A DNA stretch of 64,000 nt from Hydrogenophilales bacterium 16-64-40 (GCA_002256995.1 NCGX01000009.1:62001-126000), one strand, 5' to 3'; shown: positions 47,986-57,797, counted from the stretch's first letter. The notes: generated from the letters alone by a model not told the origin. A program made the numbers and translations.

Positions 47986-49700
47986 ATCTTCAGATCGAGC
48001 GGCCTTATGTCGAGGCCTTGATCACGGAATTCCCGCGCCTCGCGCCGCTTCAGGACCAGCTGCGCTTCGGCAACAAGGTCACGCTGCCGTTCAGCCGGTT
48101 CTCCGGCGCAGAACTGGGATTCCTCGGCAATCTCTACCGCGAAGCCGGTCCCGCCATGCGCACGCGCGCCGCGCAACTCGCCACGCTGCAGCAGGCGTTC
48201 GACGGCCAGGGCACCCGCTTTGGTCCCGACGACGATCTGGAATTGCTGATGCCGGCGATCGCCAGCTACCTGGCGACGGATGCCCTGCGCGGCTGGCTGT
48301 TTCGGGTGAACGTATCGGACAAACCGCTGGCCTACGTGGTCACCCGGCTCGACTACATCGCGTCGTCCAACGACGAGACCGGCAAGGTGGTGCTCGAACT
48401 CAGGGCCAATGCCAAGGGCACGCTCGCCACAGCGGCCTTCCGCATTTCCGCCACCGACATCGTCGACAGGACAGTGGCGGAAATTTTCGCCGCCAAGGGC
48501 TACGTGCGGGAAAGCGCTGAACTGATCGCCGCCTACGACGATAGCGTCGAGCGCTATTTCGACTGGCGCGGCCGCTATGGCGCGCAGTTCTCCGCCCGGG
48601 GCACCGGATTTTACGCAGAAGACCCGACCGCAACCCACCGCGACACCGACTGGTCGCGCAAGGACGTGGTGGTGCTGTCCTCCGGCGGCGGCGTCACCCG
48701 GCTGGTGAACGACGAGGGCATCCTGAGTGCGCGCACCACCACGCTGGAGGCGACCGGGGACATCCTCGGCCCGTACCTGCGCAAGGCGGCGAAGAGCAAT
48801 CAATACAATGCGGAAACAGAAGTCGGCGAATCCCGGGCCGCGATGCCCACGGGTCTGTTCACGCAACTGCCGGTGCATCCCTACCTCTTCATGTTCCACC
48901 TCGATCTGCACCACTACCTGTGGGTGCACGTGGACGACATCGCGCTCTACGAATACCAGCCGGCATTGAAGCAGAAGCTGATCCTGCCGCCGGAGCAGAC
49001 CGATCTCATCGACATCCTGACCGCCGAAATGGATGTGCTGATGGACGACATCGTGGCCGGCAAGTCCGGCGGCACCACGGTGCTGTGCGCAGGGCCCGCC
49101 GGGGTGGGCAAGACGCTGACCGCCGAGGTCTATTCGGAAATCATCCAGCGTCCGCTGTACCGCGTGCATTCCGGGCAACTGGGGCTGAACGTGGCGGCGA
49201 TGGAAACCGCGCTCAAGGACGTGCTGACCCGGGCGCAGCGCTGGGGCGCGGTGATGCTGATCGACGAGGCAGACGTCTACATCAAGCGCCGCGACGACAA
49301 CATCGCCATGAACGCCGTGGTCGGCGTGTTCCTGCGCGTGCTGGAATATTTCAACGGCCTGCTGTTCCTGACCACCAACCGGGTGGACGACATCGACGAG
49401 GCCATCGTCTCGCGCTGCATCGCCATGATCCGCTACGAGCCGCCCGATGGCGAAGCCCGGCGCCGGATCTGGCAGGTGATGCTGGCGCAGTTCGAGTTGG
49501 AGATCGACGACGCCCTGCTGGACGAACTGGTCGCGCTGTTCCCCAGTGCCAGCGGCCGCGACATCAAGGGGCTGGCCAAGCTTGCAGCCAAGTTTTGTAA
49601 CCACAAGCAGGTCAAACCCAGTGCCGAGGTGTTCAGGCGCTGCTCGATATTCCGCGGCATGGCACTGGAGCGGCCCGCGCAGCAGCCTTGTTCCGTATGA
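47982..49700 (+). CDS. AAA+ ATPase with long unrecognised N-terminal domain
   Basis: 572 residues. The AAA+ core (about 330-540) has Walker A GPAGVGKT near 370, Walker B LIDEAD near 426, sensor-1 TTNRVDDID and Arg-finger region AIVSRC. Residues 1-330 are a novel domain. It resembles classical AAA unfoldase or remodelling proteins rather than MoxR types. Probably it remodels a partner made by the same operon (inference). Confidence 0.8.
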   Translation: MNLQIERPYVEALITEFPRLAPLQDQLRFGNKVTLPFSRFSGAELGFLGNLYREAGPAMRTRAAQLATLQQAFDGQGTRFGPDDDLELLMPAIASYLATDALRGWLFRVNVSDKPLAYVVTRLDYIASSNDETGKVVLELRANAKGTLATAAFRISATDIVDRTVAEIFAAKGYVRESAELIAAYDDSVERYFDWRGRYGAQFSARGTGFYAEDPTATHRDTDWSRKDVVVLSSGGGVTRLVNDEGILSARTTTLEATGDILGPYLRKAAKSNQYNAETEVGESRAAMPTGLFTQLPVHPYLFMFHLDLHHYLWVHVDDIALYEYQPALKQKLILPPEQTDLIDILTAEMDVLMDDIVAGKSGGTTVLCAGPAGVGKTLTAEVYSEIIQRPLYRVHSGQLGLNVAAMETALKDVLTRAQRWGAVMLIDEADVYIKRRDDNIAMNAVVGVFLRVLEYFNGLLFLTTNRVDDIDEAIVSRCIAMIRYEPPDGEARRRIWQVMLAQFELEIDDALLDELVALFPSASGRDIKGLAKLAAKFCNHKQVKPSAEVFRRCSIFRGMALERPAQQPCSV

Positions 49701-49720
49701 CACAGCTACAGGAGAAACCC

Positions 49721-50014
49721 ATGCAGGCACGCATCACCTTCGAAGGCGAACACGTCGACATGGCCTCGCCGGACGAGATAGCCGCTGGCATCGGCGCGGC
49801 CAGCGAGGTGTTCTCGCACCATCAAGCCGACCCGCTGGCCTGTGCGGCGGCCCAGCGAAAGCTGGAGAAAAACGAGCTGCTGACAAAGGACGAAGCCCTG
49901 CTGTGCGTGGTCTGGCAGACGGCGGAAGACAAGGCCTTCCGCGCCATTACCCTGAACTGGATGGTCCGGGGGGATATCGACATCTGGCTCGCCGTGAGCC
50001 CGGACACGCAATGA
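49721..50014 (+). CDS. Hypothetical protein (97 aa)
   Basis: Small soluble protein, MQARITFEGEHVDMASPDEIA, ending WLAVSPDTQ. Not recognised. ACAGGAG nine bases before ATG 49721 fixes the start. It follows the ATPase by 20 bases and overlaps the next ORF by 4. Confidence 0.65.
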   Translation: MQARITFEGEHVDMASPDEIAAGIGAASEVFSHHQADPLACAAAQRKLEKNELLTKDEALLCVVWQTAEDKAFRAITLNWMVRGDIDIWLAVSPDTQ

Positions 50015-50178
50015 CCGTCGAGCAACTGATTACCGCACTGCAGCAGATGCCCGGGCAGGCGGTGGTGCTGCTCGAAGGGGATGCGGGCTATTCGCTGGTT
50101 GGCGGCCTCGGCTTCGAGGAAAACGGCAACGGCATTCCGGACGAAGTGATTCTGCTGCCGTCGATGGAAGACGACTAG
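50011..50178 (+). CDS. Small hypothetical protein (55 aa)
   Basis: MTVEQLITALQQMPGQAVVL start, then acidic residues, ending LLPSMEDD. It resembles short proteins of phage and plasmid regions that start with an LI.ALQ..P motif. The ATGA overlap with the previous gene supports translation. Confidence 0.6.
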   Translation: MTVEQLITALQQMPGQAVVLLEGDAGYSLVGGLGFEENGNGIPDEVILLPSMEDD

Positions 50179-50225
50179 CAAGCTGATCTAACCACCGCGC
50201 ACAACGCACCAAGGAGAACGAAGAG

Positions 50226-50534
50226 ATGGGAACGCACATCAAGACCACCGAGGACGGGCGCAATCTTCAAGTCATCGGCCGCGCCGTTTTTCTGGACGGC
50301 GTGAAGGAGACCGAGTGGCTCATTCCGATTGTCCAGCATCCCAACTGGAAAGCCATCCTCGAGGCGGTGCCCGATGCCACCCACCTGGCCGGGCGCGTTC
50401 CGCTCACCTGGGACGAGGCGCTCGTCGCGCAGGCCGCGCTGAACGAAGCGCGCGAGGCGTACGAGACCAGCCCGACCGGTATCGCCGAGCGGCTGCGCCA
50501 ATCGATCAACGTCGTCACCTCGATCCGCGACTGA
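50226..50534 (+). CDS. Hypothetical protein (102 aa)
   Basis: MGTHIKTTEDGRNLQVIGRA start with GGAGAACGAAGAG upstream. Helical C-terminal half. Not recognised; part of the same operon. Confidence 0.65.
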   Translation: MGTHIKTTEDGRNLQVIGRAVFLDGVKETEWLIPIVQHPNWKAILEAVPDATHLAGRVPLTWDEALVAQAALNEAREAYETSPTGIAERLRQSINVVTSIRD

Positions 50535-50543
50535 GCGGCGCGC

Positions 50544-50858
50544 ATGATCTACATCGTCGAAATTCCCCACCAGAAACGCCCGCATGCCTGGTTCGCATTC
50601 AGCCGCGAGGATTTCGTGCTCAAGGTTCGCGCGACCCATGGGCCGAATGTGGATCAGTCCGGAGCGGCCAATGAGTTCGATGCTTGCGTAGCGACGCTCG
50701 CGGACGGTCTCAAGGATTATCGCGTGCACCTCAGCGATGAACTGGCGATCGGCGCGCTGCAGAGCGATCCGCTGTACGACAAGTACGACGGGTTCTACGC
50801 GCATATGGCGCTGCGCGAGCAACTGGTTGCGATGGACGCCCTCGAGGACGATTTGTAG
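50544..50858 (+). CDS. Hypothetical protein (104 aa)
   Basis: MIYIVEIPHQKRPHAWFAFS start; acidic C-terminus MDALEDDL. Not recognised. It begins 9 bases after the preceding gene's stop. Confidence 0.65.
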   Translation: MIYIVEIPHQKRPHAWFAFSREDFVLKVRATHGPNVDQSGAANEFDACVATLADGLKDYRVHLSDELAIGALQSDPLYDKYDGFYAHMALREQLVAMDALEDDL

Positions 50859-50892
50859 CACGGTATGAAATTGACATCATCCTGGAGCAGCC

Positions 50893-52488
50893 ATGAATGA
50901 GACAGACATCGACATCGCCGTCGTCGGCGCCGGGCTGTGCGGCCTGGCGCTGGCGCGCGCCCTGCACGCGCGCGGCCAGTCCTTCATGCTGTTCGAGGCA
51001 CGTGAGCGGCTGGGCGGACGGATTCTGGGCGAACATAGTGCCAGCGGCATGGCGCTCGACCTTGGCCCGACCTGGTTCTGGCCCGATGCCGAACCCCACA
51101 TGACCGCGCTGGTCGCCGAACTCGGGCTGGACGCCTTTCCCCAGCACGACAGCGGCACGGTGCTGCGCATGCGCGATCCCAACAAAGACGCCGAAGTCCT
51201 CGATCAAGCTGTCCATGGCGGGGCCCAGCGCCTGAGTGGCGGCATGGCTGGACTGGTACGGGCAATCTCGGGAAGCCTGCCCGCGCAAGCCATCCGGCTG
51301 GCGCATGAACTGGTTGCGGTGACCGACGTGGGCGTGCATCTCGAATTGCGTTTCCGATGCGCCGGCAGGGAAACCGGCAGCGGAGAAACCGGCGAAACCG
51401 AAACGGTGATCCGCGCGCGCCGTGTGGTGCTGGCCGTGCCGCCACGTCTGTTGGCCGAGCAGGTGCGCTTTACCCCGGCGCTTGACCCCGAGGTGGTCGC
51501 GGCGATGCGGGCCACGCCCACCTGGATGGCCACGCAAGCCAAGGCGCTGATGACCTACCCGCAGGCGTTCTGGCGCGAAGCGGGGCATTCCGGCAATGCC
51601 TTCGTGCGCCACGAACAGGCGGTCCTGGGCGAAATCTTCGATGCCTGCGGTGGCAGCGATCCCAGCCTGGGCGGCGCAGCGCTCGGCGGCTTTGTGGCCA
51701 TGAGCCCGGAGCAGCGCACGCAATTCAAGTTGGGCATGCCGATGCTGGTGCACAGCCAACTGTCACAACTGTTCGGCGAAGCGGCCGGGCAGGGCGATCT
51801 GCATTTCCACGACTGGGCTAACGAGCCCCATACCTGCGCGGCGCTCGACCGGGCCGAGCCCGCCAGTGAGCCCGAATATGGCCACCCCGCGTTGACGCGC
51901 AGCGGGTACGGCGGCCGACTGCATTTCGGCGGCAGCGAGTCTGCCCAGCATGGCGGTGGCCACCTGGAAGGCGCGCTGGACGCCGCCCTGCGATTGCAGC
52001 GCGCGCTGGCGCCGACGCGCGCGCCGCAGCCCATTTCCGCGCTCAACGCGCACTGCATCGAGCGCTTCGCGGCGTGGGCGGGTGGTCAGAACGAACCCGC
52101 GCTCGCTGCCTACCAGCGCACGCTGCACGAGCGGCTGTCCAGCCAGGCGCGCGAGCAGCTCACCCATTACAGCGTGCTGCAAAGTCTGGCCGAGACCTAC
52201 GACGCAGCGCTGCAGCAGCTTGCCGGGTTGCCGTTCGACGCGAGCGGCTCGGTGCTGGAGCAGGGCTGGTCCGAGCTTACCGCGCCGGTGCTCCAGCCCA
52301 TGCATGGTTTCGGCCCGACCCTGCTCGACGCGGTGCTGCGTTTTAACCGGAGTTCCTGTGCCATCTCGAACTTCCCCAGCGAGCACAGTCCGGATCCGGC
52401 GTATGTCGATGCGATCCTGCGCGACATGTACGCCGCCTGGCGCACATTCGCGCTCGCCGGCAACACCATCTTGCTGCAAAAAGCCTGA
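50893..52488 (+). CDS. FAD-dependent amine oxidase-family protein
   Basis: 531 residues. N-terminal dinucleotide motif DIAVVGAGLCGLALARAL, then FEARERLGGRI and the family's C-terminal region (RSGYGGRLHFGGSESAQHGGG). The C-terminal 110 residues are an extension. Monoamine-oxidase/phytoene-desaturase fold; substrate unknown. GGAGCAGCC precedes the ATG. Confidence 0.85.
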   Translation: MNETDIDIAVVGAGLCGLALARALHARGQSFMLFEARERLGGRILGEHSASGMALDLGPTWFWPDAEPHMTALVAELGLDAFPQHDSGTVLRMRDPNKDAEVLDQAVHGGAQRLSGGMAGLVRAISGSLPAQAIRLAHELVAVTDVGVHLELRFRCAGRETGSGETGETETVIRARRVVLAVPPRLLAEQVRFTPALDPEVVAAMRATPTWMATQAKALMTYPQAFWREAGHSGNAFVRHEQAVLGEIFDACGGSDPSLGGAALGGFVAMSPEQRTQFKLGMPMLVHSQLSQLFGEAAGQGDLHFHDWANEPHTCAALDRAEPASEPEYGHPALTRSGYGGRLHFGGSESAQHGGGHLEGALDAALRLQRALAPTRAPQPISALNAHCIERFAAWAGGQNEPALAAYQRTLHERLSSQAREQLTHYSVLQSLAETYDAALQQLAGLPFDASGSVLEQGWSELTAPVLQPMHGFGPTLLDAVLRFNRSSCAISNFPSEHSPDPAYVDAILRDMYAAWRTFALAGNTILLQKA

Positions 52489-52493
52489 ACACC

Positions 52494-53108
52494 ATGAAGC
52501 TCTACATGACCCCCGGCTCCTGCTCCACCGGCATCCACATCCTGCTGGAGGAGCTCGATCTGGCGTTCGAGGCCTACATCGTGAACCTGCCGGCGGGCGA
52601 CCACACCCAACCCGATTACCTCGCGATCAACCCGAAGTCCAGCATTCCCGCGCTGGTGCGCGACGACGGCTCGGCACTCACCGAGTTCCAGGCGATCGCC
52701 TGGTGGCTGGCACGCAGCTACCCAAGGGCAAAACTGCTGCCGGGGGATGCGGACGGTGAAGCGCGCGTGATCGAGGCGATGGACTACGTGGTTGGCACCA
52801 TTCACGGCCAGGGTTTCGCCCGCATCTTCACTACCGACACGTTCACGCCAAACCCGGCCGACCACGATGCGGTGAAGGCGCGCGGCCGCGAAATCGTCGA
52901 GCGGGGTTTCGCGATCATGAACGCGGCGCTGGCCGGCAAGGAATACGTGGCCGGCCATTTTTCCATCGCCGATGCGGCGCTGTTCTACGTCGAATTCTGG
53001 GCGGACAAACTGTCCATCGACCTGCCCAAACACTGTCGCGCGCATTACCAGCGCATGCTGGCGCGCCCGGTGGTGCAGCGGGTGTTGCGGGAGGAGGGGT
53101 ATCGCTGA
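52494..53108 (+). CDS. Glutathione S-transferase
   Basis: 204 residues. Thioredoxin-like N-terminal domain with cis-Pro loop PKSSIPALV and the Ser/Cys region CSTGIHILLEEL, then a helical C-terminal domain (HFSIADAALFYVEFW). Beta-class-like. Its stop overlaps the SelO start by one base. Confidence 0.88.
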   Translation: MKLYMTPGSCSTGIHILLEELDLAFEAYIVNLPAGDHTQPDYLAINPKSSIPALVRDDGSALTEFQAIAWWLARSYPRAKLLPGDADGEARVIEAMDYVVGTIHGQGFARIFTTDTFTPNPADHDAVKARGREIVERGFAIMNAALAGKEYVAGHFSIADAALFYVEFWADKLSIDLPKHCRAHYQRMLARPVVQRVLREEGYR

Positions 53109-54649
53109 TGCAGCAGATCGCGACCAGCAGCATTCAGACCGAACCTTTGGAAAAGGTTCTGCCACAGAACCTGAAACCTATCGAGGCACTTCCGCTCGAC
53201 CCATGCTACGCGGGGTTGAGCGATCCCTATCTCACGCCGGTTGCTCCGACGCCGTTGCCGCAGCCCCGGCTGGTCCACTTCAACGAGGCGCTCGCCGCCG
53301 AGCTGGGCATCGACACCGGCGATCAGGCGCTGCTCGACATTCTCTCGGGCAACCGCCCCTGGCCTGCCTACGCGCCTGTCGCGTCGGTCTATGCCGGGCA
53401 CCAGTTCGGCAACTGGGTGTCGCAACTGGGCGACGGCCGCGCGCTGACCATTGCGGAAATCCGCACGCCGGACGGCGAGCGGGTCGAACTGCAACTCAAG
53501 GGCGCGGGGCCGACGCCTTATTCGCGCGGCTCCGACGGTCGCGCGGTGCTGCGTTCGTCGATCCGCGAATACCTGTGTTCCGAAGCCATGCACGCCCTGG
53601 GCATACCCACCACGCGCTGTCTCAGCCTGGTGGCTTCGCCACAGCCGGCGCAGCGCGAAACGCTGGAGACCGCCGCCGTGGTCTGCCGCGTCGCGCCCAG
53701 CTTCGTGCGCTTCGGCCAGTTCGAATTCTTCTACCATCGGGGTGAACATGCGCAGCTCGCGCCGCTGGCCGATCACGTCATCGCGCAACACTTTCCGCAC
53801 CTGGCAGATCAAGCGGATCGCTATGCGCGCTGGCTGGAAGAAGTGATCGAGCGCACCGCCAGCCTGATCGCGCAGTGGCAGACGGTGGGCTTCTGCCACG
53901 GCGTGATGAACACCGACAACTTCTCCATCCTCGGCCTCACGCTGGATTACGGCCCGTTCGGCTTCATGGACGCGTTTCGCCAGCATCATGTCTGCAACCA
54001 TTCCGATTACGAGGGGCGCTACGGCTACGACAGCCAGCCCCTGATCGGGCAGTGGAACTGTTCGCGCCTGTTGCAGGCCATGCTGCCGCTGCTCTCCGAC
54101 AATCAGGAAGAGGCGGCCGACATCGTCACCGCCATCTACGAACGCTATTCACCTGCCTATTCGCGCGAAGCCCTGCGCCGCTGGGCCGACAAGCTGGGCC
54201 TGCGCGAGGTGCGCGAGGGCGACGCCAGCCTGATCGGTCGCCTGCTCAGCCTGCTGCACCACGGCAAGAGCGATTTCACTCGCAGTTTCCGCCACCTGTC
54301 GCGCGTGCGCACCGACAGCGATGCGCCGGCCATGGGGGTGCGCGAAGAGATCGCCGACCTGCAGGCGTTCGATGCCTGGGTCGCGGAGTACCGCGCGCGG
54401 CTGCGCGCCGAGCAGAACACCGACGATGCGGCGCGCGCCGCGCGGATGAACCGGGTCAACCCGAAATACGTGCTGCGCAACCATCTCGCGCAGGCCGCCA
54501 TCGACCGCGCCATGACCGGCGACGACAGCGAAGTCGCCACGCTGATGCGGCTGCTCAGCCGTCCCTACGACGAGCGGCCCGAGATGGAGCGCTACGCGGC
54601 TGCACCTCCGGACGAACTGCGCCACCTGGAAATCAGCTGTTCGTCGTAA
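53108..54649 (+). CDS. selO: Protein adenylyltransferase SelO (YdiU)
   Basis: 513 residues. Pseudokinase that AMPylates proteins. Signature AGHQFGNWVSQLGDGRAL, LKGAGPTPYSRGSDGRAVLR, GFCHGVMNTDNFSI and DYGPFGFMD; C-terminal ISCSS has Cys at the position of selenocysteine in eukaryotic SelO. Linked to redox stress in E. coli. Embedded between GST and small genes. Confidence 0.94.
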   Translation: MQQIATSSIQTEPLEKVLPQNLKPIEALPLDPCYAGLSDPYLTPVAPTPLPQPRLVHFNEALAAELGIDTGDQALLDILSGNRPWPAYAPVASVYAGHQFGNWVSQLGDGRALTIAEIRTPDGERVELQLKGAGPTPYSRGSDGRAVLRSSIREYLCSEAMHALGIPTTRCLSLVASPQPAQRETLETAAVVCRVAPSFVRFGQFEFFYHRGEHAQLAPLADHVIAQHFPHLADQADRYARWLEEVIERTASLIAQWQTVGFCHGVMNTDNFSILGLTLDYGPFGFMDAFRQHHVCNHSDYEGRYGYDSQPLIGQWNCSRLLQAMLPLLSDNQEEAADIVTAIYERYSPAYSREALRRWADKLGLREVREGDASLIGRLLSLLHHGKSDFTRSFRHLSRVRTDSDAPAMGVREEIADLQAFDAWVAEYRARLRAEQNTDDAARAARMNRVNPKYVLRNHLAQAAIDRAMTGDDSEVATLMRLLSRPYDERPEMERYAAAPPDELRHLEISCSS

Positions 54650-54653
54650 GCGT

Positions 54654-54917
54654 ATGGAAACTGAAACAGCCAGAGGATTCGTGGTGGCGGAAATGAACAC
54701 GCACCATTTCATGTTCAAGGGCGCGGGGCGCAACCGGGAAGCCGCCCGGGCCGCCGTGCTGAACGCATGGCGGGTGCATCGCACCGCACTGCTGGCGCGC
54801 TACCCGGAACGGACTGACTCGATACCGGACGAGACCCGGATGGAAGACCACTTCAGGATTTTTTACCTGGAATTCGAAATGGACGCGGGCTATCGCGACG
54901 GCGAACGTCTGGTGTGA
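54654..54917 (+). CDS. Hypothetical protein (87 aa)
   Basis: MNTHHFMFKGAGRNREAARA inside; basic-acidic mix, C-terminal EFEMDAGYRDGERLV. Not recognised. It starts 4 bases after selO; a second ATG (14th codon) could be the true start. Confidence 0.6.
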   Translation: METETARGFVVAEMNTHHFMFKGAGRNREAARAAVLNAWRVHRTALLARYPERTDSIPDETRMEDHFRIFYLEFEMDAGYRDGERLV

Positions 54918-54956
54918 CCAAGCTGCTTCCCTTTTCTAGAACACGAGACCCGAACC

Positions 54957-55643
54957 ATGGCCTACGCTTTTCCGCCCGCCCCCGTCGTCACCCTGGATGC
55001 CATGTCGAGCAACCCGTTTCCGGTGCGGCGCATTTTCTGCGTCGGGCAGAACTACGCCGACCATGTGCGGGAGATGGGCGCCGATCCCGGCCGCAGCGAG
55101 CCCTTCTTCTTCATGAAGCCGCCCGGCGCCATCCTGCACAACAATTCCGTCATGCCCTATCCGCCCCATACCGCGGATTTGCAGCCCGAGGTGGAGCTGG
55201 TGGTGGCGCTGCACAAGGGCGGCAGGAACATCCCCGTCGACCGCGTCGACTACGACTACGTCTTCGGCTACGCCGTGGGGCTGGACATGACCCGGCGCGA
55301 CCTGCAACGGGCCGCCCGCGAAATGGGCCGCCCGTGGGACATGGCCAAGTCATTCGACCATTCGGCCCCCTGCAGCGCGATCACACCGGAGTTTTATGCG
55401 GGCAACATCAGCCGCGGCAAGATCGAACTCAAGGTCAACGGCGAAATCCGCCAGAGCGGCGACGTCGGCGACATGATTCTGAAGATCCCGCAGATGGTCC
55501 ACACGCTGTCGAATTTCGTCGAGCTGTTTCCCGGCGACCTGATCTTTACCGGTACCCCCGCGGGCGTGGCGCCGGTGGTCAAGGGCGATGTCATCGAAGC
55601 CACGGTCGCCGGACTGGAGCCGCTGATCATCACCATCGGCTGA
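54957..55643 (+). CDS. Fumarylacetoacetate hydrolase-family protein
   Basis: 228 residues. FAH fold with metal ligands in LQPEVELVVALHKGG and GYAVGLDMTRRDLQ; active-site part FCVGQNYADHVREMG. Family members cleave or decarboxylate acylpyruvate-type acids; YcgM-like. Substrate unknown. Confidence 0.88.
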   Translation: MAYAFPPAPVVTLDAMSSNPFPVRRIFCVGQNYADHVREMGADPGRSEPFFFMKPPGAILHNNSVMPYPPHTADLQPEVELVVALHKGGRNIPVDRVDYDYVFGYAVGLDMTRRDLQRAAREMGRPWDMAKSFDHSAPCSAITPEFYAGNISRGKIELKVNGEIRQSGDVGDMILKIPQMVHTLSNFVELFPGDLIFTGTPAGVAPVVKGDVIEATVAGLEPLIITIG

Positions 55644-55690
55644 TGCGCCCAGACGCTTTCATTTTTCCAACCCACGAACCGGACGTCCTC

Positions 55691-56125
55691 ATGAGCACCC
55701 CCTTGTTTGACCATAACCGCGTGATCTTGTGCCACTTCGACAGCTACAGCACCGCCCTGGTGTTTGCCCGCTACGGCGCCAGCATCCTTGCACCTGCGCC
55801 CCTGCCGGCATCCGCCGCGCCCATGCCCGCGCCCGCCGAGGTCGCCGTCCACCACGAGCCCGAGATGGTGTTCGACGCCCTGGCGGCGCAGTTCGGACTC
55901 GACCCCGCGAAACTGAACCCGGACGACGATTTCGAGGCGTGGATGGCCAGCGACGACGGCCCGATCCGCATCCACCTTGTCCGCTTCGCGACGCTGGATG
56001 CGCCGAAGGAGGCGATCGAACCGATCGGCGGCGTATTCAAGCCGATCAGCGAAATGCGCGGGATGCCGATGATCGAGCTGAACCTGATGCGTCAGGTCTT
56101 CAACCAGATCATGGGGGGCGGCTGA
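55691..56125 (+). CDS. Hypothetical protein (144 aa)
   Basis: MSTPLFDHNRVILCHFDSYS start; a Pro/Ala linker (APAPLPASAAPMPAPAE) then an acidic domain ending QVFNQIMGGG. Not recognised. An in-frame ATG at 55643 overlapping the FAH stop is an alternative start. Confidence 0.6.
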   Translation: MSTPLFDHNRVILCHFDSYSTALVFARYGASILAPAPLPASAAPMPAPAEVAVHHEPEMVFDALAAQFGLDPAKLNPDDDFEAWMASDDGPIRIHLVRFATLDAPKEAIEPIGGVFKPISEMRGMPMIELNLMRQVFNQIMGGG

Positions 56126-56169
56126 ATCCTTCCACGCGCATCCCGTTACCGACCGATCAGGAGTCAGGC

Positions 56170-56484
56170 ATGGCCTACGAAAACGTCTGCAAACAGAGTT
56201 TGCTCTACGAAGGGGAACTGGTGCCCTGCAAGGTGGGCGATCAGGAAATCGTCATCATGTGGCCCGACGGCGGCACGCCCAAAGCCTATGAGGCGCGCTG
56301 TCCGCACGAAGGCGTTTCGCTCGGACGCGGCGACTTCAACGGTCGCATCCTGTATTGCACCGCGCACGGCTGGGTGTTCGACGGCCACAGCGGCCAATGC
56401 CTGCAGCCCACCGGATGGGCGATGAAGGAGTACCCCATGCGGGTCGAGAACGGCATAGTGCAAGTGGATGTTGCGGGCGACTGA
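56170..56484 (+). CDS. Rieske-type 2Fe-2S ferredoxin
   Basis: 104 residues with both ligand pairs: CPHEGVSL and CTAHGWVF. Close to TmoC/BphF-like single-domain electron carriers, here with no oxygenase next to it. The FAD protein five genes upstream could be a redox partner (inference). AGGAG precedes the ATG. Confidence 0.9.
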   Translation: MAYENVCKQSLLYEGELVPCKVGDQEIVIMWPDGGTPKAYEARCPHEGVSLGRGDFNGRILYCTAHGWVFDGHSGQCLQPTGWAMKEYPMRVENGIVQVDVAGD

Positions 56485-56511
56485 CGCTGCGCGGCGTCAC
56501 TCAATTTATTC

Positions 56512-57378
56512 ATGTCATCCGAATTTACCTCTCTCCCTCCGGAATTCCTGCAGTCGCATCCTGCCTTGAGCCTGCTGCGCCTGGCAGCGCTATCGGCTGG
56601 CCCCGACGGCATGCTGGACGACGATACGCTGGAGCTGATGTTCGAACAGGTCAATGCCGGCGCGCTGGCCGGCCTGGTGGCGACCGAGGTGTGGGCGGAG
56701 CTGGAGCGCGGCCTGATGGCCCGGATGCCCTCGAACATGTTTCGCGCGCTGTACGCCAGCGGTGCGTTGAAGAAAGTATTGCCCGAGGTGGCGGCCGTGT
56801 TCGGCGTGCCGCAAATCGCCGACGATCCGCCGCAGGTCGACATCGGCCAGCATCTGCTGCGCGTGCTGGACGAGGCGGCCCGCTGCGGTGCGCCGCTGGC
56901 GGTGCGGTTCGCCGCGCTGGCGATGCACGTCGGCAAAGCGGATTCCCCGCCCGAGCATCTGCCCATCCACTATCGGCATGTCGAGCGCGCACAGTCGCGC
57001 ATCGAGGCGATGTGCCAACGCTTCGGCGTATCAGCAGATTGCCGCGAATTGGCCCTGCTCGCGCTCGTCGAATGCGAGCGGGTGCACCGCGTATCGGAAA
57101 TCCGTGCCGGCCCCGTGGCCGCGATGCTGCAACGCCTCGGCGCCTTCGACCGGCCGCAACGCTTCGATCAGCTGATGACGCTGTGCGCCTGCGACTACCG
57201 TGCCTATCCGAAGCGCGCGACTCACGACTATCCTAAGGCCATCTTGCTGGGCATCGCGCTCAAGGCCTGCGCCGCCATCGATGAAATCGGACTCTCCGCA
57301 GACGGCTTGCAGGAAGCCCGCGCCGCCGCGATCGCCGTCGCGTTTGGCTCGGAGCGCTGGTCGAATTCGCAGACATGA
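56512..57378 (+). CDS. Cca-like HD-domain protein without nucleotidyltransferase domain
   Basis: 288 residues. Resembles the linker and HD domain of E. coli-type CCA-adding enzyme (EVWAELERGLMARMPSNMF, VLPEVAAVFGVPQ, LAVRFAALAMHVGK), but the N-terminal nucleotidyltransferase is absent. The HD motif is HV (MHVGKAD), so the metal-binding Asp is missing and phosphohydrolase activity is doubtful. It may be a tRNA- or protein-binding scaffold (inference). Confidence 0.75.
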   Translation: MSSEFTSLPPEFLQSHPALSLLRLAALSAGPDGMLDDDTLELMFEQVNAGALAGLVATEVWAELERGLMARMPSNMFRALYASGALKKVLPEVAAVFGVPQIADDPPQVDIGQHLLRVLDEAARCGAPLAVRFAALAMHVGKADSPPEHLPIHYRHVERAQSRIEAMCQRFGVSADCRELALLALVECERVHRVSEIRAGPVAAMLQRLGAFDRPQRFDQLMTLCACDYRAYPKRATHDYPKAILLGIALKACAAIDEIGLSADGLQEARAAAIAVAFGSERWSNSQT

Positions 57379-57385
57379 GCCTGCC

Positions 57386-57754
57386 ATGACGAGCGCCGCG
57401 ACGGACCTCCGCAACGCCGACCCTCATCCGGCCGCGCAATGGTCGCTTCTCGTGGGCTTCAACCCCGAACAGGCTGATTGCACCACTGCGGTCGTGCTCA
57501 AAATCCTCGATAACAAATGCAAGATGCTGCCGGGCGAAAAGCTGGCGGTGATGGCCATCTACGATGCCGTCCGGCATCTTGCGTCGCCCCTGTTCGAGTG
57601 CGCCGTGCACGACGCAATCCGCGCCGCGCGCCAGCAGCCGGGCACCCTGACGCTCGAAGCCGTCCACCCGCTACGCGTGCACGCCGAGGCGGCGATCCCC
57701 AAGCCGGTGATGAAGCGCTATAAGGCCTTCCTGCGCGATGGCCTGTTCGGCTAG
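57386..57754 (+). CDS. Hypothetical protein (122 aa)
   Basis: MTSAATDLRNADPHPAAQWS start; helical KMLPGEKLAVMAIYDAVRHL; ends YKAFLRDGLFG. Not recognised. 7 bases after the HD gene. Confidence 0.6.
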   Translation: MTSAATDLRNADPHPAAQWSLLVGFNPEQADCTTAVVLKILDNKCKMLPGEKLAVMAIYDAVRHLASPLFECAVHDAIRAARQQPGTLTLEAVHPLRVHAEAAIPKPVMKRYKAFLRDGLFG

Positions 57755-57797
57755 CCGGCGAAGCCTCCGTATTGCTTGAACGACACGAGGCACCACG

